Source: an uncultured Megasphaera sp.
GTDB lineage: Bacteria > Bacillota > Negativicutes > Veillonellales > Megasphaeraceae
DNA length: 13,618 bases
Reading direction: 5' to 3'
NCBI GenBank assembly: GCA_902464195.1
Contig: CABQJB010000035.1
Coordinates: 1 to 13,618 of the forward strand
This document shows, one piece after another, positions 1-5,890 of the stretch (positions within the stretch are counted from its first letter, which is position 1; the number at the start of each line of letters is the position of its first letter). A program made the translations under genes and the position numbers. The notes under the pieces are model-generated. The model was not told the DNA's origin. It did no database searches and saw nothing but the letters and a program-made list of their open reading frames with translations.

Positions 1-6
1 CAGCAA

Positions 7-53
7 GACAAAAGATGCAACGCAGCATTTATTTCGCCGTTGCATCTTTTGTT
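7..53 (+). terminator. Intrinsic terminator of an upstream off-window gene
   Basis: A perfect 14-bp stem (9-22 pairing with 38-51, core AAAAGATGCAACG) encloses a 15-nt loop and extends by one more pair and a wobble to 7/53. It is followed by the T-rich stretch GTTGTTTTC. Read on the plus strand this is a plausible rho-independent terminator for a gene that ends left of the window. On the minus strand it lies about 200 bp beyond the glucosaminidase gene and could also stop that transcript, but the T run on that side is short. Confidence 0.7.
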
Positions 54-83
54 GTTTTCAGACTAAAAAAGGGGGCAGGGCTT

Positions 84-266
84 ATGTTGATTTATGGATT
101 GGAACAAGCTTTGATGGTGACGCATGGCTACGATGTGGAATTCAATCAGAAAAAAGAAACGGCCCACCTGGTACAGACGACCGATGGACCGATGAAGGCA
201 GAAAAGAGTCACTTGGAATATTTGATGGACAAATTGATGAAATTCAAATACAGCTATCGCAGATAG
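84..266 (+). CDS. Small hypothetical protein (60 aa)
   Basis: I do not recognise this protein. The chosen ATG at 84 follows a purine-rich GGGGGCAGGG stretch that could serve as a weak ribosome binding site. An in-frame ATG at 15 would place the coding start inside the terminator hairpin and is less likely. The 60-residue product begins MLIYGLEQALMVTHGYDVEF and ends in a basic tail (KLMKFKYSYRR). It has no signal peptide, membrane segment or cysteine motif. Its last 13 bases overlap tail-to-tail with the convergent minus-strand glucosaminidase gene. No clear promoter is visible between the hairpin and the start. Composition looks protein-like, but the call rests only on an open frame. Confidence 0.5.
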   Translation: MLIYGLEQALMVTHGYDVEFNQKKETAHLVQTTDGPMKAEKSHLEYLMDKLMKFKYSYRR

Positions 267-1468
267 GTCTGGAATTGCCGGCGATTGGCCTGGACCCTGG
301 GATTGGCCGAATTGATCTGACCGGCCTTTTCCAGCCACGAGCCGGCGTCGTCATATTTCCCCTGGCGGAGATAGACGATGGCCATGGCGTTGGCCGCATC
401 GGCCGATTGTGGCGAAAAGCGCAGGATTTCCTGGAAGGACCGCAGGGCTTCGTCGTCCCGGTGCAGGTCCATGGCCAAGAGGCCGCGGTTATACCAGGCC
501 TGCAGATATTCCGGGCGGCAGGCGATGGCCTGGTCGTAACTGGTGAGGGAAGCTTCGGGCTCCCCTCTTTTTTGTTGCGTCAAAGCCAGGTCGTACCAGG
601 CCGCCGGTGACGTCTTGTCCAGTTCCAGGGCGCGCCGGAAGTCCCGTTCAGCCAGCCAGTAGTCCTGGCGGTTGAAGAAGAGGATACCCCGGTAGAGATA
701 GGCCTGGGCGTCGTCAGGATGGGCAAAGACTCTCTCGAAGCCCGTGATCAGGCTGTCATTCGTACCGTCCGGCGTCTGTGCTTCCGTCCACATCCAGAGG
801 ATTTCCTGGCCGTAATGCTTGCCCGGTACGGCCCAGCGGCCATTGAGGCCCGTCCAGGAATCGACCTTACCATAGAGTTCGGGATGTTTTTCGGCCAAAA
901 GTTCATAGCGGGGATCGACGATGGCCGTCTTGGGCCGCTCCGTACTGGCATAGGCCAGGAGATGCTGGATATGGGCGCGCACGCCGAGCTGAGGCGTGGC
1001 GAAACGGGCACCGGCGACTTTATTGCCCGTCGCACCGAGGCCGCAGAAATTATTCTGGTCCGGCGACACGTCACCGCCATAGGCAAAGTAGCCCGTTTCC
1101 TTCAAGGCCTGGCAGAGGGCCACGTCAGGACGGATGCCTTCGCGGCCGGCTTCGTCATAATAGGCCTGGACGACGTCTTCCAGGGGCGCATTCAATTTAG
1201 GATGAGGATTGCGCTGGCGGATGAAATGGACCATCTGGCGGGCCGGAATCGTCGCCGGCCCCATAATCGTATCGGCACCGGCCGGAACGTCGAGCATGGG
1301 CCGGCCGTAGGCTTTTGCCAGCTGCCAGTCGGCCTGCTTCATGGCCTTCCCATCGACGGCCACACCTCCGGCTGCTATCACAGGAAGGGGCAGGAAAGCC
1401 GTTCCTCCGCTCAAGAAGCTGGCCAGCAGGATGGCGGCTATAAGGCTTTTCCCTTTTCTATAAGGCAT
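254..1468 (-). CDS. Secreted glucosaminidase-domain protein with four TPR repeats
   Basis: The product is 404 aa. Residues 1-33 look like an export signal: a basic start (MPYRKGK), a hydrophobic core, then PVIAAGG. Residues about 95-228 fit the mannosyl-glycoprotein endo-beta-N-acetylglucosaminidase (GH73-like) family: Glu124 in ALKETGYF is the expected catalytic acid, followed by QNNFCGLGATG and GVRAHIQHLLAY. Residues 253-388 form four consecutive 34-residue TPR units. By family it should cut the glycan chains of peptidoglycan outside the membrane, with the TPRs holding partners; partner and timing are unknown. The ATG at 1468 is preceded by an AAGGGA-type binding site. The start overlaps the end of the upstream CGGC gene by 11 bp, so the two are probably translationally coupled as the last two genes of a three-gene operon. 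A TPR tail on such an enzyme is uncommon. Confidence is high for the domains and low for the exact role. Confidence 0.85.
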   Translation of the reverse strand: MPYRKGKSLIAAILLASFLSGGTAFLPLPVIAAGGVAVDGKAMKQADWQLAKAYGRPMLDVPAGADTIMGPATIPARQMVHFIRQRNPHPKLNAPLEDVVQAYYDEAGREGIRPDVALCQALKETGYFAYGGDVSPDQNNFCGLGATGNKVAGARFATPQLGVRAHIQHLLAYASTERPKTAIVDPRYELLAEKHPELYGKVDSWTGLNGRWAVPGKHYGQEILWMWTEAQTPDGTNDSLITGFERVFAHPDDAQAYLYRGILFFNRQDYWLAERDFRRALELDKTSPAAWYDLALTQQKRGEPEASLTSYDQAIACRPEYLQAWYNRGLLAMDLHRDDEALRSFQEILRFSPQSADAANAMAIVYLRQGKYDDAGSWLEKAGQINSANPRVQANRRQFQTYLR

Positions 1469-1859
1469 GATAGGTCCCTTGCTTCCGTTTTTCTTCGGTC
1501 ATGCGGGAAATATAGGTCCCGTGGACCAGGGGATAGCCTTTGCGTTCGATGATCTGGGCCATATAATTGCGGAAAGGACAGGGCGGCCGGTGATAGCTGT
1601 CGGACACGATGCACGACGCGAAGTGGATGGTCACATTTTCCCTGGCATCGCCGTATTTCTTCAGCTTCCTGCCCAGATTTTCCAGTTTCGCCGAGAGCCC
1701 GGCTCCACAGCAGCCGCCGCAGGTCATCATGAGGAAGCGCGTATCCGGCGGATAATCGGCAAAAGTGTCCTTGCGGTTGACAAAGGTGTTCATGCAGGCA
1801 TAGCCGCTGCAGCGTTTGGTGACGATATCGCATTGGATGACGACGACAAGTTTCGACAT
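1458..1859 (-). CDS. CGGC domain-containing protein
   Basis: The product is 133 aa and cysteine-rich, with Cys at 10, 17, 22, 47, 50, 51, 83 and 94. The signature TCGGCCGAG lies at residues 46-54, and the N-terminus KLVVVIQCD is typical of the CGGC family, a presumed metal-binding domain of unknown biochemical role. Length matches the family. The start ATG at 1859 is preceded by GGGGAGGG with good spacing. It begins 13 bp after the CpXC gene and overlaps the glucosaminidase gene by 11 bp, so it is the middle gene of an operon. Metal binding is inferred from the cysteines; no substrate or partner can be read from the sequence. Confidence 0.85.
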   Translation of the reverse strand: MSKLVVVIQCDIVTKRCSGYACMNTFVNRKDTFADYPPDTRFLMMTCGGCCGAGLSAKLENLGRKLKKYGDARENVTIHFASCIVSDSYHRPPCPFRNYMAQIIERKGYPLVHGTYISRMTEEKRKQGTYHAL

Positions 1860-1872
1860 GGAAGTCCCTCCC

Positions 1873-2550
1873 CTAATTATATAAGTATTTATTCAAGAAC
1901 TGCTGGGTCCAGTCCGCGTCGATGCGGGCCAGGACGGCGTCTTCTGCCGGCAGGTCGGCGGCAAAGTTCTTTTCAAACTGGCCATAGAGCTGGCCCAGGC
2001 CGTTGGCAAAGTCGACATAAGCCTGCTGGCCATGGGTCCCGTCGATGAGATTCAGGCGCAGGGAGCCGTCGTCAGCCGTGACGAAATGGCTTTCCGTGAC
2101 GGTGAAATCCTTATCCTTTTCCCCGACCTGGGCCAGGGCAGCGGCCTTGGTCAATTCCATCAGGCGGTCGTCGAGACCGGCTTCAAAGATGGCGATTTTT
2201 TCCAGCAAATCGGCTTTGCTGCGGACCAGGCGGAAGACATAGCCCGCCTTTTCGACCATGGCCTTGAATTTATCCTGTCCGTCGGCCATATCGCGGTCGG
2301 CATTTTCCTGGTCCTTATCCGTCGGCGCATAGAAGACCATGAAATGATGGTCCATATCGTGATACAAGAAGCCGTAATCGACCTGGACATCCGTCCCGCA
2401 GTGGCCACAGTGGTAGCGAAAAGCTTCCAGCGACTTGACGCGGTCCTTCATGTCCGGATCCAGTTTCGTATTGATGCTGTCCCATACCGTAAAGACGCCG
2501 GCCTTCTGGCATTTCGGACAAGTAATGCCTACTTCATGATGCATACTCAT
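1873..2550 (-). CDS. CpXC domain-containing protein
   Basis: The product is 225 aa from the chosen ATG at 2550, which has AAGGGG eight bases upstream. An open frame extends back to 2625, but that part reads through the promoter and a repeat element and is not coding. The N-terminus carries CPKC at residues 11-14 and a second pair CGHC at 48-51, giving the two zinc-knuckle halves expected of a CpXC domain. The rest is an acidic, mainly helical region (residues 60-225) without membrane segments. CpXC proteins are widespread in Firmicutes and functionally uncharacterised. It is the first gene of the operon with the CGGC protein and the secreted glucosaminidase. A cytoplasmic zinc-binding role is inferred from the cysteines only. 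Confidence 0.8.
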   Translation of the reverse strand: MSMHHEVGITCPKCQKAGVFTVWDSINTKLDPDMKDRVKSLEAFRYHCGHCGTDVQVDYGFLYHDMDHHFMVFYAPTDKDQENADRDMADGQDKFKAMVEKAGYVFRLVRSKADLLEKIAIFEAGLDDRLMELTKAAALAQVGEKDKDFTVTESHFVTADDGSLRLNLIDGTHGQQAYVDFANGLGQLYGQFEKNFAADLPAEDAVLARIDADWTQQFLNKYLYN

Positions 2551-2578
2551 GGCAGTTCCCCTTTTCTGTTTTTCCCCT

Positions 2579-2587
2579 ATTATACCA
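2579..2587 (-). promoter_or_regulatory. Extended -10 promoter of the CpXC-CGGC-glucosaminidase operon
   Basis: On the minus strand TGG directly precedes a perfect TATAAT (2584-2579), an extended -10 box, 28 bp upstream of the CpXC start. No good -35 hexamer is present at 17 bp, where repeat heptamers lie instead. The extended -10 probably compensates. Confidence 0.65.
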
Positions 2588-2590
2588 TAG

Positions 2591-2640
2591 ATTTCGTGGC
2601 TCGTGGTTCGTAGGGGCCGTCCCAAAGGGCGGCCCGTTGT
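2591..2640 (+). repeat. Composite repeat: heptamers plus GTAGGGG palindrome, copy 1
   Basis: Three heptamers of the form NNTTCGT/NNCTCGT (2591-2611) run straight into GTAGGGGCCGTCC, an AAA loop and GGGCGGCCCGTTGT (2610-2640). The palindrome can form a GC-rich hairpin of about 9 pairs. The same layout recurs at 6977-7015. It sits between the CpXC operon promoter and the end of the exporter gene, and could also act as a weak terminator for the latter. Confidence 0.75.
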
Positions 2641-2699
2641 AGGAATCCCGCAAAATGCAGCCTGTCGAAATCGCTATTCTTAGGAATCGCCTCTCATCC

Positions 2700-3020
2700 T
2701 CATGCCGCGCTGGTCAGGCGCAGGCCGGCAATCCCGGCGATAATCAGTACCAGGGACAGGACCTGCCAGGGCGTCGTCGATTCATGAAAGAGGAAAATTC
2801 CGGCTACAGCCGTACCGACGATGCCAATTCCCGTCCAGACGGCATAGGCAATGCCAATGGGCAGGTGGCGCAGGGCCAGGCTCAGGAAAACCAGGCTTCC
2901 GGCCATGCTGGCCAGGGTGACGATACTCGGTACGAGCTGTGAGAATCCCTGGGTATACTTGAGGCCAATGGCCCACCCCATTTCAAAGACACCAGCAATC
3001 AATAAATACATCCAAGACAT
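2700..3020 (-). CDS. sugE: SMR-family exporter, Gdx/SugE (guanidinium) type
   Basis: The product is 106 aa, the usual size of a small multidrug resistance protein, with four hydrophobic helices. Glu13 in the first helix (AGVFEMGWAIGLKYT) is the proton/substrate-coupling residue of the family. WAIGLKYTQGF and AYAVWTGIG are typical of the Gdx/SugE branch rather than the Qac/EmrE branch. By family it should be a proton-coupled dimeric exporter of guanidinium in the inner membrane. That substrate is inferred, since SugE-type members were long annotated as quaternary ammonium exporters. AAGGAG lies upstream of the ATG at 3020. It stands alone with its own promoter at 3160-3188 and a roughly 130-nt leader ending in a strong terminator, so expression is probably attenuated and ligand-controlled. 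Confidence 0.87.
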   Translation of the reverse strand: MSWMYLLIAGVFEMGWAIGLKYTQGFSQLVPSIVTLASMAGSLVFLSLALRHLPIGIAYAVWTGIGIVGTAVAGIFLFHESTTPWQVLSLVLIIAGIAGLRLTSAA

Positions 3021-3047
3021 ACGAATCGCTCCTTTTCATTTCCGCCG

Positions 3048-3106
3048 AAAAAAAAAGTACGCCCATACTATTCCTTCAAAGGCCTAACGGAATAGTACAA
3101 GCGTAC
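3048..3106 (-). terminator. Leader terminator upstream of the exporter gene
   Basis: On the minus strand the arms 3106-3089 and 3074-3057 pair over 18 positions, with three central G-T wobbles and all others Watson-Crick. The loop is 14 nt and nine Ts follow (3056-3048). The gene starts 28 nt after the T run, so unless readthrough is allowed the exporter would be silent. This is one of the strongest intrinsic terminators in the window. Confidence 0.85.
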
Positions 3107-3153
3107 CCGGCGGTAATCTGATTTAATTTTACAGCAGCCTCGCTGAGACTATG
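3048..3153 (-). promoter_or_regulatory. Riboswitch-like leader of the exporter gene (candidate)
   Basis: The expected transcript start is near 3153. The leader has three elements in order on the minus strand. First is a small hairpin AGTCTC-AGC-GAGGCT. Second is a hairpin TACC-GCCG-GGTA. Third is an 18-bp terminator helix whose 5' arm (3106-3089) starts GTACGC. The 3' arm of the second hairpin uses the same GGTA bases as the start of the terminator arm, so the two cannot form in full together. That is the layout of a transcriptional ON switch. Given the Gdx-type exporter downstream, a guanidine-sensing RNA is the natural guess. The two-hairpin form is closer to my memory of guanidine-IV (mepA motif) than to ykkC, but I cannot confirm the consensus. 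Confidence 0.5.
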
Positions 3154-3159
3154 GACTTT

Positions 3160-3188
3160 ACTTTATCACAAAACAAAACGGTTGTCAA
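3160..3188 (-). promoter_or_regulatory. Promoter of the exporter gene
   Basis: On the minus strand a perfect TTGACA (3188-3183) is followed by a 17-bp spacer and TAAAGT (3165-3160), preceded by TGA as an extended -10. It lies between the end of the B3/B4 gene and the leader, so the exporter is transcribed separately. Confidence 0.75.
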
Positions 3189-3199
3189 CAAAAAAGCGC

Positions 3200-3907
3200 T
3201 TACCAGGAAAAAGTCGGATTGTCCCGGTCGATGATGCCCGTATGGGTCGTACAGCCAAAGGCCTGGCAGACGGCGTCGGACAGCTTCTGGACGGCTTTGG
3301 CGACGGCTTTTTCATTGACCCCGTAAAACCCGTCGATAGGGAACAAGATGGCCTGCGTATCTTCGCTGATTTTCCCATCATCGCTCTGGCGCCAGGTCCA
3401 GCGCCGGGTCTTTACGGTATGACCGCTGACATAGACCAGTTCCCGTTCGTCCGGCTTTTCCAGCTCACCGCCGCCCATCGGCAAAAAAGTATCGCCTTCG
3501 GCAGCCAGGCGGACTTCCATACGGCCATCGCAGAAATTCCCAACATCGTGGGCGCCGATGGGCAGGCGTTCTTCCAGGGAAATGGCGTTGCCCAGGTCGA
3601 CGGCCGGATTGATATGGGGCAGGGCCTTTTTCTTCTGTACCCGTTTGGCCAGCGCTTCGATAGAGCAAAGGTATTTATTGGGGTTGATGCCCATGAGGCG
3701 GAAGGCATTGCGGTATGGGACGATATGTGGGTCTTCTTTCAGGTTGATGCCCTGGAAATCGTCGGCAAAGGCAGCAATGGCCTGGTCCAGCCGGTCGGCA
3801 ACGGCCGGATTGTCCTGACGGTTCACCAGACCTTCAGCGGCGACGACACCGACATAATAGTCGGGAAGCATGCGAAAGACGTCTTCATCGATATGAAATA
3901 TTTTCAT
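3200..3907 (-). CDS. B3/B4 tRNA-binding domain-containing protein
   Basis: The product is 235 aa and fits the stand-alone B3/B4 family, homologous to the B3/B4 domain of the phenylalanyl-tRNA synthetase beta chain. Supporting segments are HIVPYRNAFRLMGINPNKY, the NPAVDLGNAISLEERLPIGA stretch, and a late segment TQAILFPIDGFYGVNEKAV. In PheT this domain holds the editing site for mischarged tRNA; stand-alone members are largely uncharacterised, so editing or tRNA binding is only inferred. There is no signal peptide or membrane segment. The start ATG at 3907 has a full AGGAGG seven bases upstream. It is divergent from the EamA transporter and has its own promoter. Its end is 12 bp from the exporter promoter. 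Confidence 0.82.
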   Translation of the reverse strand: MKIFHIDEDVFRMLPDYYVGVVAAEGLVNRQDNPAVADRLDQAIAAFADDFQGINLKEDPHIVPYRNAFRLMGINPNKYLCSIEALAKRVQKKKALPHINPAVDLGNAISLEERLPIGAHDVGNFCDGRMEVRLAAEGDTFLPMGGGELEKPDERELVYVSGHTVKTRRWTWRQSDDGKISEDTQAILFPIDGFYGVNEKAVAKAVQKLSDAVCQAFGCTTHTGIIDRDNPTFSW

Positions 3908-3952
3908 GATAGTTCCTCCTGTTTACGGAATGTTTTCTCATTCACTACCGGA

Positions 3953-3981
3953 ATCGTACCATGGATAAAGGCCGTTGTGAA
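3953..3981 (-). promoter_or_regulatory. Promoter of the B3/B4 gene
   Basis: On the minus strand TTCACA (5 of 6 to consensus) is followed by 17 bp and TACGAT, with an extended TGG before the -10. The start codon is about 45 bp downstream. Confidence 0.6.
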
Positions 3982-3987
3982 ATGAAA

Positions 3988-4029
3988 GACGCGTCATTTT
4001 CAATCACTTTTTTTCATGGCGTCAGCCAT
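3988..4029. promoter_or_regulatory. Possible operator region upstream of the EamA transporter
   Basis: The stretch holds three items: an 8-bp palindrome GACGCGTC (3988-3995), the 18-mer ATCACTTTTTTTCATGGC (4003-4020), and a dyad ATGGC-GTCA-GCCAT (4016-4029). The 18-mer recurs exactly at 5798-5815 before the second transporter. Its position just upstream of the -35 box suits an activator or repressor site; the adjacent LysR protein is the obvious candidate, which is an inference. Confidence 0.5.
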
Positions 4030-4030
4030 A

Positions 4031-4059
4031 CAGACAGATGGCGTCAGATATGGTATAGT
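4031..4059 (+). promoter_or_regulatory. Promoter of the EamA transporter
   Basis: CAGACA (4 of 6), a 17-bp spacer and TATAGT, with TGG forming an extended -10. The start codon is 29 bp after the -10. Confidence 0.65.
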
Positions 4060-4088
4060 AAACTTATCAATGCGAAGGAGGGACGCCC

Positions 4089-4955
4089 ATGAAAAACGCG
4101 TACATCAAATTCATCCTGGCTGCTGTCATTTTCGGCACGAACGGCATCATCGCCAGCCATATTCCCCTGTCGAGTTATGAAATCGTCCTGACCCGTACGG
4201 TCCTGGGCGGTTTTTTCCTGCTCATCCTGGCAACGGCCCGCCGCGAATGGGGCAGCCTGCGCCGCGCGTCCCGCACGTCCCTGGTCTGGCTGGTCCTGTC
4301 AGGCCTCTTCCTGTCCGGGAACTGGCTCTTCCTCTACGAGGCCTACCAGCAAATCGGCGTCAGCCTGGCAACGCTCATGTGCTACTGCGGGCCCATCCTG
4401 ATCATGATCCTGTCGTACTTCGTCTTCCATGAGCCCTTCACGGTCCCCAAGGTAAGCGCCATGGTCATCGTCACGGTCGGCATCCTCTGCATCAACGGCG
4501 CCGACGTCCAGGCACACGGCCTGTCATGGGGCCTGGTCTGCGGTTTCCTGAGCGCCGTCTGCTTCGCCCTGCTGGTCATTGCCATGAAAAAGGTCAGCGG
4601 CATCGGCGGCATCCTGTCCCCAGCCTGCCAGCTCCTGGTGGCGTCGCTCGTCGTCGCCGCCGTCACCTTGTCCATGCCGACAGAACCGGTCAGCCTGGAC
4701 ATGACCAACATCGCCTGCATGGTCTGCCTGGGCATCGTCAACACGGGACTCGGCTACTACCTCTATTTTTCCGGCGTCCAGCGCCTGTCCGCCCAGAGCG
4801 TCTCTATCTGCGGCTACATGGAGCCCTTTACGGCCCTGGCCCTGTCGGCTATCATCCTGGGCGAAAGCCTGACCCTCCTGCAGTGGATCGGCGCTGCCTG
4901 CATCCTCGGCGGCGTCGCCCTCAGCGAATTATGGCATCCCGGCAAAAAGGGATAA
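4089..4955 (+). CDS. EamA/DMT-family transporter
   Basis: The product is 288 aa, the usual size for the drug/metabolite transporter superfamily, with about ten hydrophobic segments in two homologous halves (residues about 5-140 and 145-280). The first half begins with a typical FILAAVIFGTNGIIA. Late in the second half, YMEPFTALALSAIILGES is the common EamA signature. It should be an inner-membrane permease; the substrate cannot be read from the sequence (family members export amino acids, metabolites or drugs). GAAGGAGGG lies just before the ATG at 4089. The 3' end overlaps the convergent LysR gene by 27 bp. The upstream region shares an exact 18-mer with the AEC transporter on the far side of the LysR gene. 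Confidence 0.9.
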   Translation: MKNAYIKFILAAVIFGTNGIIASHIPLSSYEIVLTRTVLGGFFLLILATARREWGSLRRASRTSLVWLVLSGLFLSGNWLFLYEAYQQIGVSLATLMCYCGPILIMILSYFVFHEPFTVPKVSAMVIVTVGILCINGADVQAHGLSWGLVCGFLSAVCFALLVIAMKKVSGIGGILSPACQLLVASLVVAAVTLSMPTEPVSLDMTNIACMVCLGIVNTGLGYYLYFSGVQRLSAQSVSICGYMEPFTALALSAIILGESLTLLQWIGAACILGGVALSELWHPGKKG

Positions 4956-5780
4956 AAACTTTTTCAGCTCGTCTGTCATGCCGTCCTGGCGATAAGCCAG
5001 GACGGCATATTCTGTAAAGTCGTCGCCCAGGGGGATGACGTTCAGGCCGGGATAGGCATCGCTTTCAGGCATGGGCAGGATAGCAAAGCCCTGGGACAGG
5101 CTGACCGTCAGCAACTGTTCCGACAGGGTCTTACACAGGTGGACTGACAGGAATTCCTGATGGAAGGCGTGGCGGCAGTGCTGGCGTATCTTGGCGGCAT
5201 AGGCCTGGCTGTTGGACTTGGTCACAAAGGGACTGTGGGCGATGATGTCACCTACTGTACCGTAGCGTTCGAGGAGGGGCTTGGAACAGATGAAGGACTG
5301 GCGGATGGCGAACAGGCGCTGGCAGGTGAAGCGGCCCATCAGGGATTGGGCATCGGAAAAGAGGAAACCATCCAAGGTCCCGTTCTCCAGGCTCTCTTCC
5401 AGTTCTTCGATGTCGTGGAAACTGAAATAGAGCTTACAGTCGGGAAAGGCTTCTTCAAAGCGGCGCAGCCACAGGGCTTCGATGTATTCCTGCATGGCAA
5501 TGCCCAGGTAGAGGCCTTTCCGCCGTTTCAGGCGCAATGAGTCGCGCAGGTCCTGGTATTCCTGGCAGATCTTCGCCATGCCTTCATAGAAGTGCCGTCC
5601 TTCCGGTGTCAGCGAGACGCCGCGGTGCTCCCGGCGGAAGAGGCGGCAGCCCAATTCCTTTTCCAGCTGGGTAATATATTTCGTCATCGTCGTCTGGGCG
5701 ATGTGGCAATTCCTGGCAGCCTGGGTGAAATTCGTCAGCCGTGCCGCTTCCAGGAAATATTGTATTTTCGCAAGGTCCAT
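4929..5780 (-). CDS. LysR-family transcriptional regulator
   Basis: The product is 283 aa. Residues 1-60 form the winged helix-turn-helix of the family (MDLAKIQYFLEAARLTNFTQ, then AARNCHIAQTTMTKYITQLE, then LTPEGRHFYE). Residues about 90-280 form the effector-binding domain. The start at 5780 has AGGAAG eight bases upstream. It is divergent from the AEC transporter (110 bp gap) and overlaps the tail of the EamA gene by 27 bp. LysR proteins usually control a divergent neighbour, so the AEC gene is a likely target. The shared upstream 18-mer suggests the EamA gene may also be one. The effector is unknown. The C-terminal coding region contains a perfect 13-bp inverted repeat. Confidence 0.9.
   Translation of the reverse strand: MDLAKIQYFLEAARLTNFTQAARNCHIAQTTMTKYITQLEKELGCRLFRREHRGVSLTPEGRHFYEGMAKICQEYQDLRDSLRLKRRKGLYLGIAMQEYIEALWLRRFEEAFPDCKLYFSFHDIEELEESLENGTLDGFLFSDAQSLMGRFTCQRLFAIRQSFICSKPLLERYGTVGDIIAHSPFVTKSNSQAYAAKIRQHCRHAFHQEFLSVHLCKTLSEQLLTVSLSQGFAILPMPESDAYPGLNVIPLGDDFTEYAVLAYRQDGMTDELKKFLSLFAGMP
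4978..5008 (+). terminator. Hairpin inside the LysR 3' end, possible terminator for the EamA gene
   Basis: ATGCCGTCCTGGC (4978-4990) pairs perfectly with 4996-5008 around a 5-nt loop GATAA. It starts 23 bases after the EamA stop codon but lies in the convergent LysR coding sequence. The following bases (ATTCTGT) are only moderately T-rich, so termination is plausible, not certain. Confidence 0.45.
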
Positions 5781-5797
5781 AATCGGTCTTCCTATCC

Positions 5798-5819
5798 ATC
5801 ACTTTTTTTCATGGCCATG
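5798..5819. promoter_or_regulatory. Second copy of the shared 18-mer, LysR-AEC intergenic region
   Basis: ATCACTTTTTTTCATGGC at 5798-5815 is identical to 4003-4020 and runs into the palindrome CATGGCCATG (5810-5819). It sits 18 bp beyond the LysR start codon, just upstream of the AEC promoter, where a LysR-type site would be expected. Confidence 0.5.
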
Positions 5820-5833
5820 GTCAAAGGTTTCAT

Positions 5834-5862
5834 TAGTCAGGCCGCCACCAGCATGATAAAAT
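5834..5862 (+). promoter_or_regulatory. Promoter of the AEC transporter
   Basis: TAGTCA (4 of 6), a 17-bp spacer and TAAAAT with a TGA extended -10. The start codon is 28 bp downstream. Confidence 0.55.
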
Positions 5863-5890
5863 GGGGACGTTTTAGAAAGGAGGCTGGCCA

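Noticed and set aside
719..1552. Long plus-strand open frame over the glucosaminidase gene
   Set aside because: It is a shadow of a gene with a clear signal peptide, catalytic motif and TPRs on the minus strand, and its product has no recognisable features.
2551..2625. Longer N-terminus for the CpXC protein
   Set aside because: The extra 25 codons read through the promoter and the repeat palindrome; the ATG at 2550 has a good binding site.
3048..3153. T-box or ykkC (guanidine-I) riboswitch in the exporter leader
   Set aside because: The leader is too short for a T-box and lacks its conserved AGGGTGGNACCGCG segment. The conserved ykkC core segments are also absent.
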